NCBI GenBank assembly: GCA_937927885.1
Contig: CALEZJ010000408.1
Coordinates: 1 to 14,190, forward strand
Direction of reading: 5' to 3'
Length of the DNA: 14,190 nt
Source of the DNA: an uncultured Paracoccaceae bacterium
Lineage (GTDB): Bacteria; Pseudomonadota; Alphaproteobacteria; Rhodobacterales; Rhodobacteraceae
The stretch's first letter is position 1. Each line of letters starts with the position of its first letter. The notes under the pieces were generated by a model. That model did no database searches. It was not told the DNA's origin and saw nothing but the letters and a program-made list of their open reading frames with translations. This document shows, in pieces, positions 5,234 through 13,029 of this stretch. The position numbers and the translations under genes were made by a program.

Positions 5234-7033
5234 TCAGGCCCGGATCAGCCCGGTGTCTGCCCAGTTGCGCGGCACCCTGACCGGCATCTCCAGCGCCATC
5301 TGACCAAAGGCCTTGCCCTGCGGATCGATGCGCAGCGAGGCCATGCCACCGCCGCCCAGTGCCCGCTCGATCAGGAAATTCATCGCCGACAGCCCCGGAA
5401 CATCAAAGCGCCGAACCGGACCTTCGACTAGCCCGTCGAAATGGGCAAGCAGGCGTTCGGAGGTGACCTCGCGGCGCAACAGCGGCAGAAAGGCGGGGTC
5501 GCGGGCGATGATGGCGATGTTGGAACTGTCGCCCTTGTCGCCCGACCGCGCATAGGCCAGGCGCAAAAGCGGCACCTCGACGGTGTCGCGGTCGGGCGCG
5601 GGGGGCATGGACGCAGGTGTGGGCGCAGGTGCGGGCAGGGGTCGGCGCGGGGCGCCGGTCGGCACCGGAACCGGAACACCGGCCTCTGCCCCGATGCTGA
5701 GTGTCGGGGACGGCATTGCTGCCTTGTCGACAAGGAAGGTGAACAGCCGGATCAGCGGTGCAGCCTTTGGGCGACCGCCCAAAAGGCCGGTCGTGCCAGG
5801 GGCAAAGCCCAATCCGACCGAGCCCAGCTCACGCGCGAAAAGGTCGATCGCCCGGCGGTCGTGATGCGCGACGACCAGACGCAACAAGACCTCGCGGCTG
5901 CCCGTCCGCCGGAGAGCGGCGGGATAGGACGCCTCGGCACCCAAAGCCTCGATACGGGTCTGGGTAAATGGCGCAAACCCGTTCCGGTCGAACAGCATCT
6001 GCGCGCGCAGCAGAAGCTCGGCGCCCGACCTTTCGGCCTTGGCCGCCGCATCGGGTCCGACGATCGAAACCACCGCGACCGCGCGATAGCCGTCCTGCCA
6101 TGTCGCCGAAACCTTGTATTGCCCGGTTGGCGGCAGACCCCGTGCCCCGCGCACCTCGACGCGGTCCGGGCCGACCTGCGTGGCCGTGACTCCGGTGAAA
6201 TCGGCCACCACATCGGGAAGGATATAGGCCGCGGGATCCCCCACCTCGTAAAGAATCTGCTCCGAAATCACCGCGGGCGTGACAAGGCCGCCGGTCCCGG
6301 CGGGTTTGGTCACGACAAAGGACCCATCCGCCCGGCATTCCGCAATCGGATAGCCGATGTTGTGCCAGTCCGGCACGCTGTGCCAGTCGGTGTGAATGCC
6401 GCCGGTCGCCTGCGGCCCGCATTCCAGCACATGCCCGGCAAGGCTGCCCGCCGCCAAAAGGTCATGGTCATCGGGGGACCAGCCGAATTCATGCATCAGG
6501 ATACCCAGCGCCAGCGCGGAATCGGCGCAGCGACCGGTAATGACGATCTGCGCGCCCTGGTCCAGCGCGGCGCGGATCGGCAGCGCGCCCAGATAGGCGT
6601 TCGCCGTCAGCATTCGTTCGGGGATCGGCGCCCCGGTCGCCGCCTCGCTTATGCCGGCGCCGCGCAGCGCGGCGATCTGCGGCATCAGATCGTCGCCCTC
6701 GATCACCGCGATTCGTGGGGCCAGCCCCAGTTCCGCGCAAGCCGCCTCCAGCGCGGCGCGGCAGCCGGCGGGATTGACCCCGCCGCCATTCGTGACCACG
6801 GGAATGCCCCGTTGCAGCAGCTCGGCCAGATGGGGCCTGAGGTAGTGGATGACATCGGCCGGATAACCGGCCGAGGGATCCTTCAGCCGGGCCCGGGCCA
6901 GCAGCGACATGGTCACTTCGGCCAGGTAATCCATCATCAGGTAATCGACATCGGCCGTAAGCAACTGGCCGATGGCCATGGGACTGTCGCCCCAGGACCC
7001 CGAAGCCCCTCCGATCTTGACGATCCTGTCCAT
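5234..7033 (-). CDS. AtuA-family protein (acyclic terpene utilisation family, DUF1446)
   Basis: A 599-residue protein with two domains. Residues 1-440 are the AtuA/DUF1446 domain, opening RIVKIGGASGSWGDSPMAIG and containing VTNGGGVNPAG (80-90), ITGRCADSALALG (165-177) and KVSATWQDGYRA (307-318). Residues 450-482 are a Pro/Ala-rich linker. Residues 485-599 are the AtuA-like C-terminal domain with ARSGDKGDSSNIAI (495-508). AtuA is needed for citronellol and geraniol breakdown in Pseudomonas, but its reaction is not established to my knowledge. Here the carboxylase subunits AtuC and AtuF are not in the window, so this is probably another pathway. The ATG at 7033 overlaps the dehydrogenase stop as TGATG, implying coupled translation. 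An in-frame start 15 codons upstream lies inside the dehydrogenase gene and is not favoured. Confidence 0.88.
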   Translation of the reverse strand: MDRIVKIGGASGSWGDSPMAIGQLLTADVDYLMMDYLAEVTMSLLARARLKDPSAGYPADVIHYLRPHLAELLQRGIPVVTNGGGVNPAGCRAALEAACAELGLAPRIAVIEGDDLMPQIAALRGAGISEAATGAPIPERMLTANAYLGALPIRAALDQGAQIVITGRCADSALALGILMHEFGWSPDDHDLLAAGSLAGHVLECGPQATGGIHTDWHSVPDWHNIGYPIAECRADGSFVVTKPAGTGGLVTPAVISEQILYEVGDPAAYILPDVVADFTGVTATQVGPDRVEVRGARGLPPTGQYKVSATWQDGYRAVAVVSIVGPDAAAKAERSGAELLLRAQMLFDRNGFAPFTQTRIEALGAEASYPAALRRTGSREVLLRLVVAHHDRRAIDLFARELGSVGLGFAPGTTGLLGGRPKAAPLIRLFTFLVDKAAMPSPTLSIGAEAGVPVPVPTGAPRRPLPAPAPTPASMPPAPDRDTVEVPLLRLAYARSGDKGDSSNIAIIARDPAFLPLLRREVTSERLLAHFDGLVEGPVRRFDVPGLSAMNFLIERALGGGGMASLRIDPQGKAFGQMALEMPVRVPRNWADTGLIRA

Positions 7034-8208
7034 CAGTAGGACTTGGGCAGGCCAAGCACGCGCTCGGCGAGATAGCACAGGATCAACTCGCGCGACACCG
7101 GCGCCAGCCGCATGCCCACCGCCTCGCGGAAGTACCGCTCGACGTTGAATTCCGCGGCATAGCCCATGCCGCCATGCGTGCGCACCGCGCGGTCACAGGC
7201 GTTGAAATTTGCGTCCGCCGCCAGATACTTGGCGGCATTTGCCTCGGCGCCGCAAGGCTTGCCGCTGTCATAAAGCTCTGCCGCGCGCAGGGTCAGCAAT
7301 TCTGCCGCCATCAGTTCGGACCAGCTTTCCGCCAGAGGATGCTGGATCGACTGGTTCTTGCCGATGGGGCGGTTGAAAACAACACGGTCCTTGGCGTATT
7401 GAACCGCCTTCGACAGCGCCCGGCGTCCGATGCCGACACATTCGGCGGCGTTCAGGATGCGCTCGGGGTTGAGGCTGTCCAGCAGGTAATAGAAGCCCCG
7501 GCCCTCCTCGCCAATGCGATCCTCGACCGGGATTTCCAGCCCGTCGATGAACAGCGCGTTGGAATCGACAGCGGCGCGCCCCATCTTGTGGACCTCGCGG
7601 GCCTCGACCTTGGAGCGGTCCAGATCGGTGTAGAAGATCGTCAGCCCGTCGGTGGGCCGCTTGCATTCCTCGATCGGCGTGGTCCGGGTCAGGAGCATGA
7701 TCTTGTCGGCGATCTGCGCTGTGGAGGTCCACATCTTGCGGCCGTGGACGACATAGCGGTCGCCCTTGCGCACGGCGCGGGTGGTGATCTTGGTCGTGTC
7801 CAGCCCGGCATCCGGTTCGGTCACGCCGAAACAGGCGCGCGTCTGCCCGGCGATCAGTGGACGCAGCATGCGCTCCTTTTGCTCGGGCGTGCCGTGGACC
7901 ACGATGGCATGCGGTCCGAAGATGTTGATATGCAGCGCAGAACAGGCGGCAAACGAACCGGCGGAATTGCCCACCACCTGCATCATGATTGCCGCCTCGG
8001 TCACGCCAAGACCGGCGCCACCATATTCCTCGGGCATGGCGATCCCCAGCCATCCGCCCTCGGCAATGGCGCGGGTGAACTCGTACGGAAAGGTCGCGGT
8101 GCGGTCTCGCTCCTGCCAGTAGCGGTCATCAAATCGGTCGCAGATCGCCTTGACGGTGTCCCTGATCTCCACGCGTTCGGGGGTATTGGCCAACGCCTCG
8201 GTGTCCAT
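7033..8208 (-). CDS. Acyl-CoA dehydrogenase
   Basis: A 391-residue FAD enzyme expected to make the alpha,beta double bond in an acyl-CoA, passing electrons to ETF. Visible landmarks: MPEEYGGAGLG (59-68), the FAD/substrate segment CFGVTEPDAGLDTTK (126-140), HGRKMWTSTA (155-164), FNRPIGKNQSIQHPLAE (278-294) and RTHGGMGY (343-350). The usual C-terminal catalytic Glu of medium- and short-chain enzymes (in YEG) is absent; that region reads VGMRLAPVSRELI. E249 in LNPERILNAAE instead matches the catalytic Glu254 of isovaleryl-CoA dehydrogenase, suggesting a branched-chain or otherwise unusual substrate. It is the first gene of the leftward operon, with AAGGAG 8 nt before the ATG, and is divergent from the iclR-type gene. 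Confidence 0.9.
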   Translation of the reverse strand: MDTEALANTPERVEIRDTVKAICDRFDDRYWQERDRTATFPYEFTRAIAEGGWLGIAMPEEYGGAGLGVTEAAIMMQVVGNSAGSFAACSALHINIFGPHAIVVHGTPEQKERMLRPLIAGQTRACFGVTEPDAGLDTTKITTRAVRKGDRYVVHGRKMWTSTAQIADKIMLLTRTTPIEECKRPTDGLTIFYTDLDRSKVEAREVHKMGRAAVDSNALFIDGLEIPVEDRIGEEGRGFYYLLDSLNPERILNAAECVGIGRRALSKAVQYAKDRVVFNRPIGKNQSIQHPLAESWSELMAAELLTLRAAELYDSGKPCGAEANAAKYLAADANFNACDRAVRTHGGMGYAAEFNVERYFREAVGMRLAPVSRELILCYLAERVLGLPKSY

Positions 8209-8461
8209 TGATCCTGCTCCTTTCCGGGCCTTCCATCCTCATGGCATTTGCTTTCGAGGACAGTGTGATTTACCGTAGATTCCGAGTTCTCGAAATTTCT
8301 TGCGCTACACCGAAATCACTACGGGCGGAGGATTGGCCTGTCAAGACCGGGCCAGGCCGAAAAACCCCGGTTCCTCTTGCCTGTCGATACCCGGATGCGT
8401 AGGGAGCAAGGGGCACCAACAGCCGTCCTGCCCAAACAGCGCCGCCATCGTCGGGAGCAAA
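8209..8461. promoter_or_regulatory. Divergent control region between acyl-CoA dehydrogenase and IclR-type regulator
   Basis: 253 nt without a gene. An AT-richer core at 8241-8320 holds the 16-bp palindrome at 8280-8295. A second copy of its arm, TTTCGAG, lies at 8252-8258. A wide inverted repeat, GTGATTT (8265-8271) and AAATCAC (8313-8319), encloses the palindrome. TAGATT (8276-8281) could be a -10 box for the rightward gene, but I cannot pair it with a good -35. Both promoters should lie here so that one regulator controls both directions. Confidence 0.6.
8280..8295. promoter_or_regulatory. Candidate IclR-type operator 1
   Basis: TTCCGAG-TT-CTCGAAA, an inverted repeat with one mismatch (TTCCGAG against TTTCGAG). 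It shares TTNCG-N6-CGAA with two other 16-bp palindromes, upstream of the CoA-transferase and upstream of tctC. Its position between divergent genes fits autoregulation by the IclR-family protein. The regulator assignment is inference. Confidence 0.55.
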
Positions 8462-9214
8462 ATGTCCAAGATCGTCAAACGGACCCTGGATTTCTTCGAA
8501 CTCTTCGCGGAACAGAAGCGGCCTCTCTCGCTGTCGGAAATCTCGCGCCTGCTGTCGATGCCACCGTCAAGCTGCTACGATGTCCTGCAGGCGCTCGAAC
8601 AGAGCGGCTATATCTACGAGATCGGGCACCGCGCGGGCTATTACCCGACGATGCGCCTGCAATTGGTCGCGCAGCGGATCACCGACAATGATCCGGTCCT
8701 GCTGCGCGCCGAGATGCGGCTGCGCCAGTTGCGCGACCAACTGGACGAATCCGTCTCGCTCGCACGGATCAACGGCGCTCAGGCAACCTATCTTCTGGTG
8801 TTCGAGCCCTCACATCCGCTGCGTTTCATGGTCAAGGTCGGCGAGAATGTGCGCAGCCTCTACGCCACATCGGCCGGTAAGGCGGTGCTGGGCAACCTGG
8901 ACCCCGAGGCGCGCAACGCCCGGATCGCCGAAGCGGCCATGACCCCGCTGACCGACCGGACGATCACGGACCGTGACATCCTGCGGCGGGATATCGAAGC
9001 CTCGATCCGTCGCGGCTGGTTCCTCAACCGAGAGGAAAGCGTGCCCGGTGGCACCACGATTTCCGCGACGTTCCAATGGAATCGCTCGCTTTTCGTGGTC
9101 ACCGTCGCGGGGCCGACCGGCCGCATGGAGGCCAGTCTGGACGATGTGGTCGCGCGCCTTCTGGATGCCTGCCGGGATCTGGAGAACCCTGGCTCGGCTC
9201 AGCCCGAGGCCTGA
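8462..9214 (+). CDS. IclR-family transcriptional regulator
   Basis: A 250-residue DNA-binding regulator with the two IclR domains. Residues 1-65 form the winged helix-turn-helix (IVKRTLDFFELFAEQKRPLS, then LSEISRLLSMPPSSCYDVLQ and ALEQSGYIYE). Residues of roughly 75-240 form the effector domain, with LYATSAGKAVLGNL, GWFLNREESVPGGTTISATF and a terminal helix. I chose the ATG at 8462, preceded by GGGAGC, because it gives the normal family length; the frame is open 54 codons further up, but that text (PGSSCLSIPGCVG) is not IclR-like and would fill the control region. It is divergent from the acyl-CoA dehydrogenase operon and co-directional with the CoA-transferase genes, so it is the likely local regulator. 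Its ligand is probably the pathway substrate or a CoA ester. Confidence 0.9.
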   Translation: MSKIVKRTLDFFELFAEQKRPLSLSEISRLLSMPPSSCYDVLQALEQSGYIYEIGHRAGYYPTMRLQLVAQRITDNDPVLLRAEMRLRQLRDQLDESVSLARINGAQATYLLVFEPSHPLRFMVKVGENVRSLYATSAGKAVLGNLDPEARNARIAEAAMTPLTDRTITDRDILRRDIEASIRRGWFLNREESVPGGTTISATFQWNRSLFVVTVAGPTGRMEASLDDVVARLLDACRDLENPGSAQPEA

Positions 9215-9236
9215 CGCGCGGCCGGATCGCGCATGC

Positions 9237-9265
9237 TTGACAGGAGTTTGCCCGACGTTTAGCGC
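9237..9265 (+). promoter_or_regulatory. Candidate sigma-70 promoter for the CoA-transferase operon
   Basis: A perfect -35 TTGACA (9237-9242), then 17 nt, then TAGCGC (9260-9265), which matches only the first two bases of the -10 consensus. Transcription would start near 9272, inside the palindrome at 9267-9282, so a bound regulator would block it. The weak -10 lowers confidence. Confidence 0.42.
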
Positions 9266-9266
9266 T

Positions 9267-9282
9267 ATTCGCTATGGCGAAC
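9267..9282. promoter_or_regulatory. Candidate IclR-type operator 2
   Basis: ATTCGC-TATG-GCGAAC, with a perfect TTCGC/GCGAA core. It fits the TTNCG-N6-CGAA pattern of the other two sites. It also overlaps a tandem CGCTAT repeat (9263-9268 and 9270-9275) and is enclosed by AGCGC (9261-9265) and GCGCT (9289-9293). It lies 42 nt before the CoA-transferase start. Confidence 0.55.
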
Positions 9283-9323
9283 GATAATGCGCTCCATCGG
9301 AAACTTCACAAGGCGAACCCAGC

Positions 9324-10535
9324 ATGAGCGAGCAAAGCACCCAGAAAGCGCCCTTTCATGGCCCGCTTCACGGTGTCCGGGTGATTGATCTCACCTCGGT
9401 GGTCATGGGACCTTCGGCCACCCAGATCCTGGGCGATCTGGGCGCGGACGTGATCAAGGTCGAACACCCCGAGGGGGATTCGGTGCGGGGTATCGGTGTG
9501 AACCGCCATGCCGGAATGGGTCCGCTGTATCTGCAGAACAACCGCAACAAGCGAAGCGTCGTTCTGGACCTGAAGACCGATGCAGGCCGCGATGCCTTGC
9601 TGGAACTGGTGCGCAAGGCCGATGTCTTTGTCTACAACATCCGGCCCCAGGCCATTGAACGGCTGCGCCTTGGGTATCACGACCTCGCCACGGTCAACCC
9701 CGGCCTGATCTATGCCGCCGCCGTCGCCTATGGCCGTGGCGGCCCGGATGCGGGAAAGCCGGTCTATGACGACATCATGCAGGCCGCCGCGGGCGTGTCG
9801 AACCTGTTCCACCGGGTTGACGGCGCGCCGCGCAACGCGCCGGTGAATCTGTGCGACCGGGTGACCGGCCTTTATCTGACCATTTCGATCCTGAGCGCCC
9901 TTTTTCATCGCGCCCTGACCGGCAAGGGGCAGGAAATCGAAGTCCCGATGCTGGAGACGATGGTGCAATTCGTCCTTGCCGACCACATCGCGGGCCACGC
10001 CTTTCAGCCGCCGCTGGGCGAGATGGGCTATATGCGCCTGCTTTCGCGCTTTCGCGGGCCGTATCCCACCAAGGACGGCCATATCTGCCTTGTCGTCTAC
10101 ACGGATCGTCACTGGCGCGCCTTTACCAGGCTGATCGGCGATCCGGACCTGCTGGACCGGGATCCGCGTTTCCTGACCCAGCAGATCCGCACCACCAATG
10201 CCGAACTCTGCGGCCAGTATCTGGCCCAGTACACCCCCAGCCGGACCACAGCGGAATGGCTGGAATTCTGCCGCGAGATCGACATTCCCGCATCCCCGGT
10301 CAATGCGATCGAGGATCTGTTCGAACTGCCGCATCTCAAGGCCGTCGGTATGTTCAGTGACATGGAACACCATACCGAGGGCACCCTGCGCGTCGCGCGC
10401 TTCCCCGTCACCTTTTCCGAAACCCCCGCAACCATCCGCCGACTGGCACCCAACCTGGGCGAGCATACCGAAGAAGTCCTGCGCGAAGTCGGGGAATGGA
10501 CGCCCGGAAAGGACGCGCTCGGGGCAGGGCGATGA
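9324..10535 (+). CDS. CaiB/BaiF family (class III) CoA-transferase
   Basis: A 403-residue cytoplasmic enzyme expected to move CoA from a donor thioester to a carboxylic acid through an aspartyl anhydride. The N-terminal signature GVRVIDLTSVVMGPSATQIL (17-36) and the following ADVIKVEHPEGD are typical, as are LDLKTDAGRDALLELV and the RPQAIERLRLGY segment. D178 in NLCDRVTGLY lines up with the catalytic Asp169 of formyl-CoA transferase. The ATG at 9324 has a modest AAGGCG site upstream. The gene overlaps the next one by ATGA. With a periplasmic-binding-protein transporter nearby, it is the natural activation step for the imported acid. Donor and acceptor cannot be read from sequence. Confidence 0.9.
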   Translation: MSEQSTQKAPFHGPLHGVRVIDLTSVVMGPSATQILGDLGADVIKVEHPEGDSVRGIGVNRHAGMGPLYLQNNRNKRSVVLDLKTDAGRDALLELVRKADVFVYNIRPQAIERLRLGYHDLATVNPGLIYAAAVAYGRGGPDAGKPVYDDIMQAAAGVSNLFHRVDGAPRNAPVNLCDRVTGLYLTISILSALFHRALTGKGQEIEVPMLETMVQFVLADHIAGHAFQPPLGEMGYMRLLSRFRGPYPTKDGHICLVVYTDRHWRAFTRLIGDPDLLDRDPRFLTQQIRTTNAELCGQYLAQYTPSRTTAEWLEFCREIDIPASPVNAIEDLFELPHLKAVGMFSDMEHHTEGTLRVARFPVTFSETPATIRRLAPNLGEHTEEVLREVGEWTPGKDALGAGR

Positions 10536-11908
10536 CGGCGTCGGCGTCTCTTTCGGAACGGCTGGGCGGCATTGTCGCGACATGGCGGGCCGAGGACATG
10601 CCCGACTCCGCCATCCGGGCCGCCACGCGCTGCATGACGCACAATCTGCTGATGGGTTTGGCCGCGGGCGCCGGGCGGCAGCCCCCTTCGCGTTCGGTGC
10701 AACGGGCAGACGGCGCCACGCTGCTGAACGGTGGCGCGCGGGTCGCGGTCGAGGATGCCGCCTTTGCCAATGCCGCGCTGATGAACATGCGGTCGCAGGA
10801 CGACACCCACGAGGCCTCGGTCTCGCATCCGGGTGTGCCGGTGCTGGCCGCATCGCTGGCCCTGGCCGAATCCGAGGGGGCCTCGGGGCAAGATCTGATC
10901 ACTGCGGTCATCCTGGGGTATGAGGTCCTGTGCCGGGTCGGCAGTGTCTGCGGGCAGGCGATGAGCGCCCGGGGGTTTCGCGCCGGTTCCGTGCTGTCGG
11001 TGCTGGGCGCGGCGGCGGCAAGCGCGCGGCTGATGCGGCTGGATGCGACCAGAACCGCGCATGCGCTGGGTCTGGCCTCGCAGATGGCGGCGGGGCATGG
11101 CCAGGTCTGGCGCGAGGGCGGCAGCGAATTCACCACCCAGCTTGGCATGGGCGCGCGCAACGGCGTGCTGGCCGCACGGCTGGCACGCGACGGGCATACC
11201 GCGGTGCGGCATTCGCTTGAAGGCCCCTCGGGATTTCTGCGCGCCTTTGGCGGGACCGAGGTGGAGACCGCCGACCTGACCACCACGCTGGGGCGGGAAT
11301 GGCAGGTCGAGGCCGTCACCCTCAAGCTGTTCCCGGTCTGCGCCGTGCTTCAGGGTCCGTTGGTGCTGCTGGCCGAACTGCGGGCGCAACACGGCTTGAC
11401 GCTGGACACCACGCGCCAGGTGCGGCTGACCCTGTCGCCGTTCGAAGCCACCTATCCGGGGATCGACAACCCCGGGGCCATCACCTCGGCCTCGGCCGCG
11501 AAGATGAGCGCGCAGTTCTGCATCGCCCTGATGCTGCGCGACGGCACCGTCACCTTCGAGGCCCTGTCCGATTTCACCGCCGCCGGGATCCGCGCCGCGC
11601 AGGGCGCCGTCCTGGTGCGGATCGACCCCACCCTGACCCCGCGCCAGTGCCGGTTGCAGATCACCCGCGCGCAGGGCGACACGCTGTCGGCGGGGCTTGA
11701 CCAGCCGGTCGGAAGGCCCGCCGATGTCGATATCGACGCCTTTGCCGCCCTGATTGCCCGCGAAAGCGGGCATTCGCCAGGCGCCATCGCGGACCTTGAT
11801 GCCGCAGTCGCGGGCCTTTGGTCGGGCGGAACCGTCGCGGGACTGCTCGCCGCCTGGGCCAATGCCGCACATCCGGCAATCGGAGGGGCCGAAGGGCAGC
11901 GCCGCTGA
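10532..11908 (+). CDS. MmgE/PrpD family protein
   Basis: A 458-residue member of the family that includes 2-methylcitrate dehydratase and cis-aconitate decarboxylase. It shows the helical N-terminus, the active-site stretch QDDTHEASVSHPGVPVLAAS (89-108), AVILGYEVLCRVG (125-137), and VTLKLFPVCAVLQ (262-274) with the family lysine K265. Against residues I recall for aconitate decarboxylase, D90-D91 and H99 are kept. The histidine after KxxPxC is glutamine (Q274), and the Lys/His of the TKxLHxG segment is not evident (EFTTQLGMGARNG, 199-211). It may therefore not be a standard dehydratase; the comparison is from memory. The ATG at 10532 overlaps the CoA-transferase stop (ATGA) and follows a GGGCAGGG purine run. 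Confidence 0.87.
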   Translation: MTASASLSERLGGIVATWRAEDMPDSAIRAATRCMTHNLLMGLAAGAGRQPPSRSVQRADGATLLNGGARVAVEDAAFANAALMNMRSQDDTHEASVSHPGVPVLAASLALAESEGASGQDLITAVILGYEVLCRVGSVCGQAMSARGFRAGSVLSVLGAAAASARLMRLDATRTAHALGLASQMAAGHGQVWREGGSEFTTQLGMGARNGVLAARLARDGHTAVRHSLEGPSGFLRAFGGTEVETADLTTTLGREWQVEAVTLKLFPVCAVLQGPLVLLAELRAQHGLTLDTTRQVRLTLSPFEATYPGIDNPGAITSASAAKMSAQFCIALMLRDGTVTFEALSDFTAAGIRAAQGAVLVRIDPTLTPRQCRLQITRAQGDTLSAGLDQPVGRPADVDIDAFAALIARESGHSPGAIADLDAAVAGLWSGGTVAGLLAAWANAAHPAIGGAEGQRR

Positions 11909-11928
11909 GGGCGCAACGGGAGGAAGCG

Positions 11929-12903
11929 ATGCGGATAGCGGTTTACGGCGCCGGGGCAAGCGGCGGTCATCTGGCGGTCAGGCTGGTTGGCGCCGGGCAC
12001 GAGGTTTCGGTTCTGGCACGGGGGGCGCATCTCGACGCCATCCGCAGGACTGGCCTGCGGCTGATCTCGGGCGAGGGGGACACGACCGTCACCGTCACCT
12101 CCAGCGATGATCCGCGGAGGCTGGGCCAGCAGGATCTGGTGCTGGTGACCGTCAAGGCCACCGCCCTGCCGGCCGTGGCCGAGGGGATCGGACCGCTGAT
12201 CGGCCCCGATACCCGGGTGATCTTTTGCCAGAACGGCCTGCAATGGTGGTATCCCATGGGCGGGCAACAGCCGTCGCTGCCCGATCTTCCGGTGTTTCGT
12301 CTGGCCGAAAGGTTTCTGGCCTGCATGGCGCCCGAGCAGGTTCTTGGCGGATTCCTCTATACCGCCAACGCGGTGCAGGCGCCCGGCGTGGTGTTCAACA
12401 CGTCGCCCGGCAACAACCGCATCCGCTTCGCGCCCGCCTTGCCCGGACTGGCCGACGACACCGCACCCTTGCGCGCGGTTTTCGAGGCGGTCGGCATCGC
12501 CTCGGAGCCGGTCGATGATGTCCGCCGCCAACTCTGGCGGAAACTCCTGTTCAACATGAGCGGCTCGCTGCTGGCGCTCGCCACACTCAACAAGTCGAAC
12601 ATCTCGCGTCAGGATCCGGAATTGTCCGAAACCTTCTGCCGTCTTGCCGACGAGGGGCTGGCCATCGCCGCGGCCTTTGGCCATCCGCTTCACGACGAGC
12701 TTGTCCCGCAAAGGATGCAGGCGATGCTCAATGACCACAAACCCTCGCTCTTGCAGGATTACGAACAGGGGCGGCGCATGGAACTGGCCGAAATCGCGCT
12801 TGCACCGCTGCAAATGGCCCGCGCGGCGGGGGTTGCGACACCCACGTTGCAGACGGTCACCGCCATGGTCTGCCAATTGGCCCGCGACCGCGGGCTGCTG
12901 TGA
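11929..12903 (+). CDS. Ketopantoate reductase-like (ApbA/PanE family) oxidoreductase
   Basis: A 324-residue NAD(P)H-dependent reductase. It has an N-terminal Rossmann fold with VYGAGASGG (5-13), LVLVTVKATAL (70-80) and QNG (101-103). The C-terminal helical domain holds LWRKLLFNMSGSLLALATLN (202-221). K205 and N209 keep the spacing of catalytic Lys176 and Asn180 of E. coli PanE. Family members outside pantothenate synthesis reduce other 2-oxo acids. Placed 20 nt after the MmgE/PrpD gene with its own AGGAAG site, it probably handles a 2-oxo or 2-hydroxy intermediate of this pathway rather than ketopantoate. The ATG at 11929 gives the usual length; an open upstream stretch overlaps the preceding gene in another frame. 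Confidence 0.88.
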   Translation: MRIAVYGAGASGGHLAVRLVGAGHEVSVLARGAHLDAIRRTGLRLISGEGDTTVTVTSSDDPRRLGQQDLVLVTVKATALPAVAEGIGPLIGPDTRVIFCQNGLQWWYPMGGQQPSLPDLPVFRLAERFLACMAPEQVLGGFLYTANAVQAPGVVFNTSPGNNRIRFAPALPGLADDTAPLRAVFEAVGIASEPVDDVRRQLWRKLLFNMSGSLLALATLNKSNISRQDPELSETFCRLADEGLAIAAAFGHPLHDELVPQRMQAMLNDHKPSLLQDYEQGRRMELAEIALAPLQMARAAGVATPTLQTVTAMVCQLARDRGLL

Positions 12904-12943
12904 CGGGCGGCGGTGGAAAAATGACAAGGGACGGCCAGAACGG

Positions 12944-12973
12944 TTGACTTGGCTCGCACAACCAACCTAGCAT
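12944..12973 (+). promoter_or_regulatory. Candidate sigma-70 promoter for tctC
   Basis: TTGACT (12944-12949), 18 nt, TAGCAT (12968-12973, four of six). A start near 12980 would put the palindrome at 12992-13007 just downstream, a typical repressor position. The -10 box lies in the loop of a further inverted repeat, CGCACAA (12955-12961) and TTGTGCG (12978-12984). The gap after the preceding gene supports a separate promoter. Confidence 0.55.
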
Positions 12974-12991
12974 CGAATTGTGCGGAAAAAT

Positions 12992-13007
12992 TTTCGCTCG
13001 TGCGAAA
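12992..13007. promoter_or_regulatory. Candidate IclR-type operator 3
   Basis: TTTCGC-TCGT-GCGAAA, a perfect 6-bp inverted repeat with a 4-nt centre. This is the best copy of the TTNCG-N6-CGAA motif in the window. It sits between the predicted transcription start and the tctC ribosome binding site. Confidence 0.6.
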
Positions 13008-13029
13008 CTGAGATTCGGGGAGGAGACCC

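Noticed and set aside
5441..7039. 532-codon plus-strand frame opposite the AtuA-family gene
   Set aside because: It mirrors the coding gene; the translation is dominated by Arg, Gln, Gly and His and has no recognisable domain.
8300..8461. 54-residue N-terminal extension of the IclR regulator
   Set aside because: Not IclR-like, covers the divergent control region, and the ATG at 8462 has a ribosome binding site and gives normal family length.
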